Source of the DNA: Methylomicrobium lacus_A
GTDB lineage: Bacteria > Pseudomonadota > Gammaproteobacteria > Methylococcales > Methylomonadaceae
NCBI RefSeq assembly: GCF_041897535.1
Contig: NZ_CP169217.1
Location: 372,001 to 436,000, forward strand
Direction: 5' to 3'
Length of the DNA: 64,000 bases
Of this stretch, positions 17,699 through 27,781 are shown piece by piece. Under the pieces are notes generated by a model. The model did no database searches, had not been told where the DNA came from, and worked only from the letters and a program-made list of their open reading frames with translations. The translations under genes and the position numbers were made by a program. The number at the start of each line of letters is the position of its first letter. The stretch's first letter is position 1.

Positions 17699-18643
17699 AT
17701 GTTTCAAAACAAATTGATGTTGAATTCCGTGCTGCTCGGCAATCTGGTCATTGGCATCTTGCTGGGCGGCTGCGCCTCCGAACCGACCCAACCCAAGGAT
17801 GAGTGGGAGGGCTGGAACCGCAGCGTTCACGGCTTTAACGACAGTCTGGACAAGGCGGTGATCAAACCGGTCGCGAAGGGTTATCAAAAATATGTGCCGG
17901 AACCGGTCGATCAAGGGATCACCAACTTTTTCGGCAACATCACCGATATCGGCGTCACGCTGAACGATTTGTTCCAGCTCAAAATGCTGCAAGGCGGCAT
18001 GGACCTCAGCCGTTTCCTGATCAATACGACCGCCGGCGTCGGCGGATTTATCGATGTCGCATCCAGGCTGGATCTGCCCAAACACAATGAAGACTTTGGC
18101 CAGACCCTGGGTTTCTGGGGCGTGCCTTCCGGCAATTATCTGGTATTGCCGTTGTTAGGCCCGAGTTCGCCGCGCGATGCGGTCGGCCTGCTCGGCGATG
18201 CCTTGCTGAATCCCTTGACTTATATCTCGTTCGGAAGCAGCGCCGCGGTCGGTGCGGCGATTACCGGAGCGAAAGCGGTTGAGGTCACCGATACCCGCGC
18301 CGATTTGCTGACTTCCGAAAAAATTGTCGATGAAGCCTCGGTCGACCGTTACGATTTCATCAAAAATGCCTACCAGCAAAACCGCGAATATCTGGTTTAT
18401 GACGGCAACCCGCCGGAACAGAAAGACGACGAGGTCGACATAGACGAACTCCTCACCGGCAATACCGAAAGTACGCAAAATCCGGTCAGCGCCCCGCAAG
18501 CCTCCCCCCCCACCGGCACTGACACAGGATTGCCGCCGGTTACGCAGGGCGGCAACGACTTGGGCCGCCAAAACGATAACTCTGGCCCCGCGCCGGTCGT
18601 GAACCGATCGCGGCGATTACTGGAATTGTCGCCGCCGGAATAA
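17699..18643 (+). CDS. mlaA: Outer-membrane phospholipid transport lipoprotein MlaA (VacJ)
   Basis: A 314-residue lipoprotein with a signal peptide ending in the lipobox LGGC (Cys25). The MlaA domain (about 35-235) is recognisable from DEWEGWNRSVHGFNDSLDKA, the FFGNITDIGVTLND helix and FGQTLGFWGVPSGNYLVLPL. MlaA removes mislocalised phospholipids from the outer leaflet of the outer membrane and feeds the Mla pathway. The 70-residue Pro/Ser/Thr-rich tail after residue 240 is longer than in E. coli and looks disordered. AAGAGA precedes the ATG. It lies 14 bases before an acyltransferase gene, suggesting a lipid-related operon. Confidence 0.94.
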   Translation: MFQNKLMLNSVLLGNLVIGILLGGCASEPTQPKDEWEGWNRSVHGFNDSLDKAVIKPVAKGYQKYVPEPVDQGITNFFGNITDIGVTLNDLFQLKMLQGGMDLSRFLINTTAGVGGFIDVASRLDLPKHNEDFGQTLGFWGVPSGNYLVLPLLGPSSPRDAVGLLGDALLNPLTYISFGSSAAVGAAITGAKAVEVTDTRADLLTSEKIVDEASVDRYDFIKNAYQQNREYLVYDGNPPEQKDDEVDIDELLTGNTESTQNPVSAPQASPPTGTDTGLPPVTQGGNDLGRQNDNSGPAPVVNRSRRLLELSPPE

Positions 18644-18657
18644 CAAGGTGCAAAGCC

Positions 18658-20985
18658 ATGAGCAAACCGTCCTACCCTGAAAACTGGAACGACATCGACA
18701 CCGGACTTTACTACCGGTCGGTCAAGATTTTCAATCAAGTGCGTAAATTGCTCAGCGTCAAAATGAAGCTGCACGCGGATGAACAGGTCGAAAAGGGCGA
18801 CATCTTCCTGTTCAATCATTTTTCGCGTTTCGAAACCTTCATCCCGCAATTTTTGATCTTCGAACAGTCCGGCGCTTATTGCTGCGCGATCGCCTCCGGT
18901 GAGTTTTTCAAGGAAGACAATGTGTTGGCCCGCTATCTGGGCAATGTCGGCGTGTTTCCTCATAATCACCCGCGCTTGTTTCAATTGCTGGCCGCGCAGA
19001 TTCTGCGCGGCCGCAAGGTGATCATCTTTCCGGAAGGCGGCATGGTCAAGGACCACCGGGTGATGGACGTGAAGGGCCATTACAGCGTGTATTCCAGAAT
19101 TACCGGCGAACGCCGCAAGCATCACACCGGCGCCGCGGTATTGGCGCAGGGCGTGGAGATTTTCAAGGACATGGTCCGCACCGCCTACCAAAACAAGAAT
19201 CACGCGCAGCTGCTGCGCTGGAAGGAAGAACTGAAACTCGACAGCCTCGATCAGCTCTTGACCTCCGCGCTGAAGCCGACACTGATCGTCCCTGCCAATA
19301 TCACTTTTTACCCGATCCGCTCTTCCGAAAACTTGCTACTGACCAGTGTCGAATTGTTTTCGAACGGCCTGTCGATGCGCCAGACCGAGGAGCTTTTGGT
19401 CGAAGGCAATATCATCTTCCGCAATACCGACATGGATATCCGGATGGGCGAAACGGTCAATCCGCTGGCTACTTGGGACTGGCGCACCCGCTTGCTGCAA
19501 AAAAAGGTCGCGCCCGAACTGGATTCGCTCGACGATATTTTTGCGCTGCCGAGCAGGCCGAAAAACTGGAAACACAAGTTGCTCGGGGCATATTTGAAAA
19601 AGAGCGCGAATGAAACGCGCAACCAGTACATGGAGGAGATCTACGAGAACGTCACGATCAATCTGAGCCATCTGGCCTCGACCTTGATCATGCATTGCAT
19701 TGAAAACGGCATGCGGTCGCTCGAGCGGCAGTTTTTTTATAACGCGCTCTATATCGGCGTAAAAACGTTACAGAAAAATACGTCGATTCATCTGCACCGG
19801 AGCCTTTTGAATCCGAATTATTACAGTAATCTGCAAATCGGCACCAACAAAAGCTTCGAACATTTCATCGAAATCGCCAAATCTACCGATTTGATCGAGG
19901 AAGACCGCGATTATTACCGATTTTTACCGAAACTGCTCGAGGAACATGATTTCGATCTGATCCGGCTCGAAAACCTGATCGCAGTTTACCACAACGAAGC
20001 CGAACCGATCGCCGCGGTCAGCAAGACAATGATCAAGGCGCTGGACGAGTGCGATACGATCGCTCCGGAAGCCATCGCCGCCTGGCAATTCGAAGACGAA
20101 CTGATGGATCTGAAATGGGAACTGCACAACTACACCAAACCGATTTACGATGACATAAACGACCACGAAACCGCCTCCGAAGACCCGTCGCCGTTTTTTC
20201 TGCAACCGGTCGAGGACAACGGCATCGGCGTATTGCTGATTCATGGCCTGCTCGCCAGCCCGGCCGAAATGAAAGGCTATGGCGATCACCTCGCGCAGCA
20301 GGGCTATACGGTCATGGGCGTCAGGCTGAAAGGGCACGGCTCGTCGCCTTATGCGTTGCGCGACCAAAGCCGGGAAGACTGGTACGCATCGGTCAGGCAA
20401 GGCTTCGAAATTCTTAAGGCGCATTGCCGGCAAATCGTGGTGACCGGCTTTTCGACCGGCGGTGCGCTAGCGCTGAAACTCGCCGCCGAAAATCATCCGG
20501 AAATCCTCGGCGTCAGCGCCGCCGCGGTGCCGCTAAAATTCATCAATTCGTCCTTCATGCTGGTGCCGCTCTTGCACGGCACGAACAGATTCGTGGACTG
20601 GGTATCCTCTTATGAAGGCGTCAAACCGTTTTTTGAGAATATCTCCGAACATCCTCGCGTCAATTACCGGCATGTGCCGGTCAGAGGCTTGTACGAACTG
20701 CGGCTGTTGATCCAACAAATGGACGAGTTCCTGCCCAAGATCAAACTGCCGGTCTTATTGATGCAGGGCGATCACGACCCGGTCGTTTCGGTCAAAAGCG
20801 CGCCGGAATTGATGAATAAACTGAGAACGCCGGATAAACAGTTGAAGATATTGAAGTCCGACCGCCATGGCGTGATCATGGAAAATATCGACGGCGCCTG
20901 GCATCTTAACGATGAATTCATCCGCCATTGCGTGAATGAAACAAACACCCGCCCAATCAGTCGAACAGCACAAAGCAGGAGTTAG
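18658..20985 (+). CDS. Fused glycerolipid acyltransferase-like / alpha-beta hydrolase protein
   Basis: A 775-residue two-domain protein. The N-terminal half (about 20-300) resembles PlsC/GPAT acyltransferases: NHFSRFE (H54 to E59, an HX4E variant of HX4D) and IIFPEGGM (122-129) fit the catalytic and phosphate-binding motifs. The C-terminal part (about 520-770) is an alpha/beta hydrolase: oxyanion region LLIHGLLASPAEM, nucleophile S599 in TGFSTGG, acid D705 or D707 in GDHDPVV, and H737 in SDRHGVI. Acyl transfer and ester hydrolysis on lipids are inferred. AAGGTG precedes the ATG. The position between mlaA and beta-oxidation genes suggests membrane lipid turnover. Confidence 0.8.
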   Translation: MSKPSYPENWNDIDTGLYYRSVKIFNQVRKLLSVKMKLHADEQVEKGDIFLFNHFSRFETFIPQFLIFEQSGAYCCAIASGEFFKEDNVLARYLGNVGVFPHNHPRLFQLLAAQILRGRKVIIFPEGGMVKDHRVMDVKGHYSVYSRITGERRKHHTGAAVLAQGVEIFKDMVRTAYQNKNHAQLLRWKEELKLDSLDQLLTSALKPTLIVPANITFYPIRSSENLLLTSVELFSNGLSMRQTEELLVEGNIIFRNTDMDIRMGETVNPLATWDWRTRLLQKKVAPELDSLDDIFALPSRPKNWKHKLLGAYLKKSANETRNQYMEEIYENVTINLSHLASTLIMHCIENGMRSLERQFFYNALYIGVKTLQKNTSIHLHRSLLNPNYYSNLQIGTNKSFEHFIEIAKSTDLIEEDRDYYRFLPKLLEEHDFDLIRLENLIAVYHNEAEPIAAVSKTMIKALDECDTIAPEAIAAWQFEDELMDLKWELHNYTKPIYDDINDHETASEDPSPFFLQPVEDNGIGVLLIHGLLASPAEMKGYGDHLAQQGYTVMGVRLKGHGSSPYALRDQSREDWYASVRQGFEILKAHCRQIVVTGFSTGGALALKLAAENHPEILGVSAAAVPLKFINSSFMLVPLLHGTNRFVDWVSSYEGVKPFFENISEHPRVNYRHVPVRGLYELRLLIQQMDEFLPKIKLPVLLMQGDHDPVVSVKSAPELMNKLRTPDKQLKILKSDRHGVIMENIDGAWHLNDEFIRHCVNETNTRPISRTAQSRS

Positions 20986-21097
20986 CGAGCAAAAAACCGC
21001 ATAGCGCCTATCAACCCATTCCGTGCCCTACCCTTTTTGCCGCCGTGTCTTCGCCCGGCCGCAAAGCAATCTCATGAATGAAACAGGAGTCAGGTTT

Positions 21098-22237
21098 ATG
21101 AAAAATGTGGTTATCTCCGGCTATTGCCGGTCGCCATTTACCCCGGCAAACAAGGGTTTTCTGGCAAGAGTCAGGCCCGACGACATTGCCGCCCAGGTGA
21201 TTAAGGGATTGATCGCCAAAACCGGCATCGACCCCCACGACATCGAAGATCTGCTTCTGGGCTGCGCCTTTCCCGAGGGCGAACAAGGCATGAATGTCGC
21301 CCGGCTGATCGGGCAACTGGCCGGACTGCCGGTCACCGTGGCCGGCGCAACGGTCAACCGTTTCTGCGGCTCGTCGATGCAGGCGATCCATATCGCCGCC
21401 GGCGCGATTCAACTGAATGCCGGCGAAGCCTTCATCTGCGCGGGCGTCGAATCGATGACCAGGATACCGATGGGCGGTTTCAACTACATGCCGAATCCAG
21501 TTCTCTATGAAAAATATCCGGAGGCTTATATCAGCATGGGCGATACGGCCGAGAATCTGGCCAGGCAATACCATCTTTCGCGCGAAGAACAGGAAGCCTT
21601 CGCGCTGTTGAGCCAGCAAAAAACCTATACCGCGCAACTGCAAAATCTTTTTGCCGATGAGATCATTCCGATCACGACGCCGCTCGGCCCTGTCGATCAG
21701 GACGGCTGCCTGCGCCCCGATTCGAATGCGGCATCCCTGGCGCAATTGGCGCCGGCATTTCAGGCCAACGGCACCGTCACCGCCGGCACGTCATCGCCGT
21801 TGACCGACGGCGCGGCGGCGGTGCTGGTTTGCAACGAAGAGTACGCCGATGCGCACGATCTGCCGAAATTCGCGCGCATCAAAGCGATCGCAGTGTCGGG
21901 ATGCGCGCCCGAAATCATGGGCATCGGCCCGGTTTCCGCCACCCATAAAGCCCTGCAGCGCGCGCGGCTCGATCTCGACGACATCGACATCGTCGAACTG
22001 AACGAAGCCTTCGCCGCCCAGGCGCTGGCGGTTCTGAAAGCGATGCCGGTGCCGATGCACAAGGTCAATATTGACGGCGGCGCGATCGCCTTGGGTCACC
22101 CGCTCGGCGCGACCGGCGCCCGGATCACCGGCAAGGCGGCCAGCCTTTTGTATCGCGAAGGCAAGCGCTATGCGCTCGCGACCCAATGCATCGGCGGCGG
22201 CCAAGGCATCGCGACGATACTGGAGGCGATCAGATGA
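21098..22237 (+). CDS. Acetyl-CoA acyltransferase (thiolase)
   Basis: A 379-residue thiolase of the FadA/FadI type, catalysing the last step of beta-oxidation or its reverse. Nucleophile C90 lies in NRFCGSSMQAI, the His of the GHPLGATGAR motif is present, and the second Cys is in QCIGGGQG. ATG at 21098 is chosen because CAGGAG lies 9 bases upstream and MKNVVISGYCRSPF matches thiolase N-termini. The stop overlaps the next gene as ATGA. With the following two genes it forms a fatty-acid oxidation set. Confidence 0.92.
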   Translation: MKNVVISGYCRSPFTPANKGFLARVRPDDIAAQVIKGLIAKTGIDPHDIEDLLLGCAFPEGEQGMNVARLIGQLAGLPVTVAGATVNRFCGSSMQAIHIAAGAIQLNAGEAFICAGVESMTRIPMGGFNYMPNPVLYEKYPEAYISMGDTAENLARQYHLSREEQEAFALLSQQKTYTAQLQNLFADEIIPITTPLGPVDQDGCLRPDSNAASLAQLAPAFQANGTVTAGTSSPLTDGAAAVLVCNEEYADAHDLPKFARIKAIAVSGCAPEIMGIGPVSATHKALQRARLDLDDIDIVELNEAFAAQALAVLKAMPVPMHKVNIDGGAIALGHPLGATGARITGKAASLLYREGKRYALATQCIGGGQGIATILEAIR

Positions 22238-24552
22238 ACATTCAACAGGTTGCCGTGATCGGCGCCGGCGTGATGGGCGCCAGCATCGCCGCCCATATCG
22301 CGAATGCCGGCTGCAAGGTGATGCTGCTAGACATCGTGCCGGAAAATGCCGGGGATCGCTCGGTGATCGCGAAAGCCGCGATCGAAAAACTGCTGAAGGC
22401 CGACCCCGCCCCGTTCATGCACAAGGACAATGTGCGATTGATCACGCCGGGCAATATCGAGGACGATCTGGCGAAACTGGCCGAGGTAGACTGGGTAATC
22501 GAGGCGGTGGTCGAACATCCTGGCATCAAAAAATCGCTGTATCAAAAACTCGATGCGGTATGCCGGCCCGACTGCATCATATCCACGAACACCTCCACCC
22601 TGCCCCTCAGCCTCTTGGTCAAGGACCTGCCCGCAAGCTTCCGGCAGCGTTTTCTGATCAGCCATTTTTTCAATCCGCCGCGCTACATGCGCCTTTTGGA
22701 ACTGGTTTCGAGCCCGGATACGCGTCCTGACGTGCTCGCAGCGGTCAGCCGCTTCGCCGATCAGAGTCTCGGCAAAAACTGCGTCACCTGCCACGACACC
22801 CCCGGCTTCATCGGCAACCGGATCGGCATCTACTGGACGCTTTGCGGCCTGCATGAAGCAATCGAGCTGGGATTGACCGTCGAACAGGCCGATGCGGCGA
22901 TCTCGCTGCCTTTCGGGATTCCGAAAACCGGCATCTTCGGCCTGCTCGATCTGGTCGGCCTCGACCTGATTCCACACATCCTGACCAGCATGACCCAGGC
23001 CCTGCCGCCGGACGATGCCTTTCATCGGCTCGGCGCGTTGCCGTCTCTCGTGCAAAAGATGATCTCGGAGGGCTATACCGGCCGCAAGGGCAAAGGCGGC
23101 TTCTACCGCCTGAACAAGCAGGATGGCGGCAAGGTCAAGGAATCGATCGATCTGAAAACTGGAAATTACGCGCCTTCCCAGAAGCCCGACTTGAGCGCGC
23201 TGGTCGAAGCGCAAAAACAAGGCTTCCAGGCTCTCTTATCGAGCGCCGATCCGGCCGCTGTCTTTGCCTGGCGGGTGATGGCGAAGACGCTCGGTTATGC
23301 GGCGAGCCTCGCGCCCGAAATCAGCGACGACATCACCGCGATCGATGCGGCGATGCGCGACGGCTATAACTGGAAATTCGGCCCGTTCGAATTGCTCGAT
23401 CGGATCGGCGTCGCGGGGTTCGTCGACAAACTGCAGTCCGAAAAGCTGCCGGCGCCGGCGCTGTTGGCAAGTAAACAACCGCTCTACAAAGCCGAGGCCG
23501 GCAAACTGCATTGCACCGGTTTTGACGGCGCTTATCATCCGGTGAAGCGAGCCGAAGGAGTCGAGTTGCTCTCCGACGTCAAACTGCGCGGCGCGCCGGT
23601 GTTGCAGAACCGTTCGGCCAGCCTCTGGGATGCGGGCGACGGCGTCGCCTGTCTCGAATTCCACAGCAAGATGAACACGCTCGACATGGAGATCATGGAA
23701 TTGATCCGGCAAAGCATCGACAAGGTGCAAGGCGGGTTCAAGGCGCTGGTGATACACAACGAAGGCGAGAATTTCTCGGCCGGCGCGAATCTGGGCCTGT
23801 TGATGCACGCGATTGATCACAACGACTGGGCCGGCGTCGCCCGGTTGATCACGACCGGCCAGCAGACCTATCTGGCCTTGAAATACGCGCCGTTTCCGGT
23901 CGTCGCAGCTCCCAGCGGCCTGGCGCTCGGAGGCGGCTGCGAAATCCTGCTGCACTGCGATGCGATCCAGGCCCATGCCGAGCTTTACATGGGGCTGGTC
24001 GAAGTCGGCGTCGGCCTGATTCCGGGCTGGGGCGGCTGCAAGGAATATCTACGCCGCTGGCTGACCTTGCCGAAAAGGCCGGGTGGCCCGATTCCGCCGG
24101 TCGTGAAGGCGTTTCAGACGATCAGCCTCGCGACCGTGTCGAAATCGGCGATCGAGGCGAAAGAATTGCTCTATCTGGGCAGGAACGACGGCATCACGAT
24201 GAACAAACTGCGCCTGCTCTCCGATGCGAAAGCGAAGGCGTTGGCGTTGGCCGAAAACTATGCCGCGCCGCAGCCGGCCGTGTATCCGTTGCCCGGCAAA
24301 ACCGCCCGGGTGATGCTGAACATGGGCGTCAAGGCCTACCATGTGCTCGGCAAGGCCACCGACTACGATCTCGTGGTGCTCGGCCAATTGGCTAGGGTGC
24401 TGAGCGGCGGCGATACGGATATCACCCAGCCTCTGACCGAAGAGGCCGTCCTCGCGCTCGAATGCGAAGCCTTCGTCGAACTGGTCAAACAGCCGGGCAC
24501 GCTGGCCAGGCTCGACCACATGCTGAAGACCGGAAAACCGCTGAGGAATTAG
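22234..24552 (+). CDS. 3-hydroxyacyl-CoA dehydrogenase / enoyl-CoA hydratase, two-domain enzyme
   Basis: A 772-residue enzyme with the dehydrogenase first and the crotonase last, the reverse of E. coli FadB. The NAD loop is VIGAGVMGASIAAH at the N-terminus, the catalytic His lies in ISHFFNPPRYM, and a second dehydrogenase C-terminal domain follows. The crotonase part (from about 470) shows NFSAGANLGLL, LGGGCEILLHCD and GLVEVGVGLIPGWGG. It performs hydration and oxidation in beta-oxidation. The start ATG overlaps the thiolase stop, so expression is coupled. A long hairpin separates it from fadE. Confidence 0.93.
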   Translation: MNIQQVAVIGAGVMGASIAAHIANAGCKVMLLDIVPENAGDRSVIAKAAIEKLLKADPAPFMHKDNVRLITPGNIEDDLAKLAEVDWVIEAVVEHPGIKKSLYQKLDAVCRPDCIISTNTSTLPLSLLVKDLPASFRQRFLISHFFNPPRYMRLLELVSSPDTRPDVLAAVSRFADQSLGKNCVTCHDTPGFIGNRIGIYWTLCGLHEAIELGLTVEQADAAISLPFGIPKTGIFGLLDLVGLDLIPHILTSMTQALPPDDAFHRLGALPSLVQKMISEGYTGRKGKGGFYRLNKQDGGKVKESIDLKTGNYAPSQKPDLSALVEAQKQGFQALLSSADPAAVFAWRVMAKTLGYAASLAPEISDDITAIDAAMRDGYNWKFGPFELLDRIGVAGFVDKLQSEKLPAPALLASKQPLYKAEAGKLHCTGFDGAYHPVKRAEGVELLSDVKLRGAPVLQNRSASLWDAGDGVACLEFHSKMNTLDMEIMELIRQSIDKVQGGFKALVIHNEGENFSAGANLGLLMHAIDHNDWAGVARLITTGQQTYLALKYAPFPVVAAPSGLALGGGCEILLHCDAIQAHAELYMGLVEVGVGLIPGWGGCKEYLRRWLTLPKRPGGPIPPVVKAFQTISLATVSKSAIEAKELLYLGRNDGITMNKLRLLSDAKAKALALAENYAAPQPAVYPLPGKTARVMLNMGVKAYHVLGKATDYDLVVLGQLARVLSGGDTDITQPLTEEAVLALECEAFVELVKQPGTLARLDHMLKTGKPLRN

Positions 24553-24577
24553 CCAACCTCGCGTAATGTAGGCCCTC

Positions 24578-24637
24578 GTGGGAGCGCGCCCACGTCGCGA
24601 TTAAAGCCTCGATACGCGACGTGGGCGTCGCCCCCAC
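24578..24637. repeat. Long REP-like hairpin between beta-oxidation genes
   Basis: Arms at 24578-24599 and 24615-24637 pair almost completely (GCCCACGTCGCG with CGCGACGTGGGC, extended by GTGGG/CCCAC) around a 15-base loop. No T-run follows. It resembles GTGGGAGCG-type repetitive extragenic palindromes known in many proteobacteria. Confidence 0.75.
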
Positions 24638-24715
24638 CGTTAGCTCTTTGACTCGCATGGCAACCACCATGAAAATGAGGCATGGGCGCTCCATTCAAAT
24701 GTTAGGAGAAACATC

Positions 24716-27193
24716 ATGCTCTGGCTTATCACATTCATCCTGATCGTTTTGACGGCCAGTTACCACCGAATGTCGTTGCGACTCACGACAGGATTGATCG
24801 GCCTCTGGCTCGCCGCCTATCTGGTAACCCATGACCTAGACTCTTTCAGCCAGGGCCTCTGGGCCGCATTCCTGCTCATCTTCATGCCGTTGAACATCGA
24901 TAGCCTGCGTCTGCGGCTGATCAGCCGGCCGATGTTCAAGCTGATGAAGAGCGCCTTGCCGCCGATGTCGCAGACCGAAAGGGAAGCGCTCGAAGCCGGC
25001 ACGGTCTGGTGGGATGCGGAACTGTTCTCCGGCAAACCCGAATGGAAAGTGCTGCTGGATCTGCCTCCTGCGAAGCTTTCCGCCGAGGAACAGGCATTCA
25101 TCGACGGCCCGGTCGAAACGCTCTGCGCGATGCTGAACGACTGGGACATCACCCGCAACCGGATGGATTTGCCGAAGGAAGTCTGGGACTATATCAAACA
25201 GCAAAAATTTTGCGGCATCATCATCCCGGAGCAATACGGCGGCCTCGAATTTTCCGAAATGGCGCACTCCGAAATCGTGATGAAGCTATCGAGCCGCAGT
25301 TCGACCGCCGCGGTGACCGTGATGGTGCCGAACTCGCTGGGGCCCGCCAAACTGCTGCTCGCCTACGGTACCGAAGCGCAAAAGAATCATTATCTGCCGC
25401 GCCTGGCCAAGGGCGAGGAAATCCCGGCCTTCGCCTTGACCGGCCCGCACGCAGGCAGCGATGCGGGCGCAATGCCCGACACCGGCGTGGTCTGCTACGG
25501 TGATTTCGAAGGCAAGAAGACGCTCGGCATTCGCCTGAACTGGGAAAAGCGCTATATCACCTTAGGCCCTGTCGCAACCGTGCTCGGCCTCGCCTTCAAA
25601 CTTTACGATCCCGACCACCTGCTCGGCGATAAGGAGGCTATCGGCATCACGGTCGCGCTGATTCCGACCGACACGCCCGGCGTGTCGATCGGCCGGCGCC
25701 ATTTTCCGCTGGATTCGGCGTTCCAGAACGGCCCGAACTGGGGCAAGGACGTGTTCATTCCGATGGACTGGATCATCGGCGGTGTCGATCAGGTCGGCAA
25801 CGGCTGGAAAATGCTGGTGCAATGCCTCGCGACCGGCCGCGCGATCTCGCTGCCCGCACTCAGCGTCGGCGGCGCCAAATTCACCAGCCGCAATACCGGC
25901 GCCTATGCGCGCATCCGCAAACAGTTCAACGTGCCGATCGGCGAATTCGAAGGCATCGAGGAACCGCTCGCGCACATGGCGGGCCAGACCTATATCCTCG
26001 ACGCCGCGCGCAAGGTCACCTGCGCCGCGCTGGATCAGGGCGAAAAACCCTCGGTGATCTCGGCGATCCTGAAATACGAACTGACCGAAAGGATGCGCAA
26101 GGTGATCAACGACGGCATGGACATTCAGGGCGGCTCCGGCATCTGCATGGGCCCCCGCAACTATCTCGGCCGCCTGTACCAGGTGATACCGGTCAGCATC
26201 ACGGTCGAGGGCGCGAACATCCTGACCCGCACAATGATGATCTTCGGCCAGGGCGCGATCCGCTGCCACCCCTATATCCAGAAGGAAATGGCCGCGTTGA
26301 GCCAGACCGATGCCGAACTGGCTCTGAAGCAATTCGATCAGGTTTTCTTCGAACACATCGGCTTTTTCATGCGCAACTATGCCACCAGCTATTGGATGCG
26401 ACTGACCAATGCACGCTTCATTCAAGTGCCTGGTGACGAAAATACCCGCCCCTATTTCCGCCAAATTGCGCGGCTCAGCGCCGGCTTTGCCGTGCTCGCC
26501 GATATTGCGCTCTTGACATTGGGCGGCGCACTGAAGCGCAAGGAAAGGATCTCCGGACATTTCGCCGATGCGCTGAGCAATCTGTATCTGTGTTCGTGTG
26601 TGTTGAAGCATTACCAGAATCAGGGCTCTCTAAAGGAAGATCTGCCTTTGTTGCACTGGGCGTGCCAGCAGACCCTGTACCAGTCACAGCAATCCTTGCT
26701 GGCGATCCTCAGGAAACTGCCGATGCCGCAGGGTATTTGGGTTTTGCGCGCGCTCTTCTCGAGACGGCCCATGCGGCCTTTGGCAGCGTTTTTGAGTGCG
26801 ATCGCCTTCCCGCTCGGCAAGCCCTGCAATCCCCCCGACGACAACCTGATTCACCAATGCGCCTCTCTACTGCTGGCCGACAGCCCGGTTCGCGACCGCC
26901 TGACGCACGGCATCTATATCAACGATAAACCGGACGATGCAACCGGGCGGATCGAGGTCGCCTTTAAAGCGGTGCTCGCCGCGGCGCCGATCGAAGCCAA
27001 AATCAAGAAGGCGCAAAAACAAAAGCTGCTGACCAAAGGCGATCCGTCCCAATTGGTATCTGAAGCCCTGGCGAAAAGCGTTATCACGCAGCAGGAAGCC
27101 GATTTGATCGACAAAGCCAATCAGGCCAGACTCGCGGCGATCACGGTCGACGATTTCAGTCCGGAAGAGCTGACCGGCGTTAAGCGCTCCTGA
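24716..27193 (+). CDS. fadE: Acyl-CoA dehydrogenase FadE, membrane-anchored long form
   Basis: The 825-residue product matches the large FadE family, which introduces the first double bond in acyl-CoA beta-oxidation using FAD. Two hydrophobic segments lie at about 2-60, then the dehydrogenase core: YGGLEFSEMAHSEIV, FALTGPHAGSDAGAMPD (FAD/substrate region), and the C-terminal catalytic domain with YELTERMRKVINDGMDIQGG. The final 250 residues fit the FadE-specific extension. AGGAGAA precedes the start. It follows the thiolase and hydratase/dehydrogenase genes and completes the cycle, apart from an acyl-CoA ligase that is not in the window. Confidence 0.94.
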   Translation: MLWLITFILIVLTASYHRMSLRLTTGLIGLWLAAYLVTHDLDSFSQGLWAAFLLIFMPLNIDSLRLRLISRPMFKLMKSALPPMSQTEREALEAGTVWWDAELFSGKPEWKVLLDLPPAKLSAEEQAFIDGPVETLCAMLNDWDITRNRMDLPKEVWDYIKQQKFCGIIIPEQYGGLEFSEMAHSEIVMKLSSRSSTAAVTVMVPNSLGPAKLLLAYGTEAQKNHYLPRLAKGEEIPAFALTGPHAGSDAGAMPDTGVVCYGDFEGKKTLGIRLNWEKRYITLGPVATVLGLAFKLYDPDHLLGDKEAIGITVALIPTDTPGVSIGRRHFPLDSAFQNGPNWGKDVFIPMDWIIGGVDQVGNGWKMLVQCLATGRAISLPALSVGGAKFTSRNTGAYARIRKQFNVPIGEFEGIEEPLAHMAGQTYILDAARKVTCAALDQGEKPSVISAILKYELTERMRKVINDGMDIQGGSGICMGPRNYLGRLYQVIPVSITVEGANILTRTMMIFGQGAIRCHPYIQKEMAALSQTDAELALKQFDQVFFEHIGFFMRNYATSYWMRLTNARFIQVPGDENTRPYFRQIARLSAGFAVLADIALLTLGGALKRKERISGHFADALSNLYLCSCVLKHYQNQGSLKEDLPLLHWACQQTLYQSQQSLLAILRKLPMPQGIWVLRALFSRRPMRPLAAFLSAIAFPLGKPCNPPDDNLIHQCASLLLADSPVRDRLTHGIYINDKPDDATGRIEVAFKAVLAAAPIEAKIKKAQKQKLLTKGDPSQLVSEALAKSVITQQEADLIDKANQARLAAITVDDFSPEELTGVKRS

Positions 27194-27273
27194 CATCGTC
27201 ATCGGGCGCATTAACGTCAGCGAATGTTTTGCGTCATAAGGTTGTCTAATAATAAAAAAAGTGGAGGTAACTT

Positions 27274-27657
27274 ATGTACTACATTGTTGAGACCGGCAAA
27301 TCATTCGAACAGGCATCGGTGGACCTTGATTCAGCGGTTAAACGGCACGGTTTCGGGGTGCTGCATGTCCACGACTTAGGAACCACCCTCCGCAGTAAAG
27401 GCATTTCATTTGATGAGCAGTGCAAGATTTTCGAGGTCTGCAATCCGGGGCAGGCTGCGAAGGTTCTGTCAACCGATATGCGTCTCAACATGGCGCTACC
27501 GTGTCGTATCTCGGTGTTCACGGAAAAAGGTAAAACGAAGATCGGCCTGATCAAGCCGGCCGAAATGCTTTCGGCGTTATCCCAGGATGCCGCATTGGCG
27601 CAAATTGCCACAGAAGTTGAGGAAAAAACCAAGCAAATGGTTGACGAGGCGAAGTGA
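27274..27657 (+). CDS. DUF302 domain protein
   Basis: A 127-residue cytoplasmic protein of the DUF302 family, recognised from the segment KRHGFGVLHVHDLGTTL, the central KIFEVCNPGQAAKVL and LPCRISVFTEKGKTKIG. DUF302 proteins are small dimeric folds of unknown or lipid/metal-related function. GGAGG shortly upstream fixes the start. It is separated from fadE by 80 bases and converges with the cytochrome gene. Confidence 0.88.
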   Translation: MYYIVETGKSFEQASVDLDSAVKRHGFGVLHVHDLGTTLRSKGISFDEQCKIFEVCNPGQAAKVLSTDMRLNMALPCRISVFTEKGKTKIGLIKPAEMLSALSQDAALAQIATEVEEKTKQMVDEAK

Positions 27658-27679
27658 GGGCTCGCCACTTAACGAATAA

Positions 27680-27718
27680 GGTTAGATTGTGTGAGCGAAG
27701 CGAACCACAATCTGAACC
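27680..27718. terminator. Hairpin between convergent genes
   Basis: GGTTAGATTGTG (27680-27691) pairs with CACAATCTGAACC (27706-27718) with one bulged base. It lies between the DUF302 gene and the cytochrome gene and may end transcription in either direction, though no strong T-run is seen. Confidence 0.45.
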
Positions 27719-27781
27719 GGTTGTTGGACGAACCCGGCGGTGGAAGGCAGACTTTATTATAAGAATATTGCCAACCAAACC

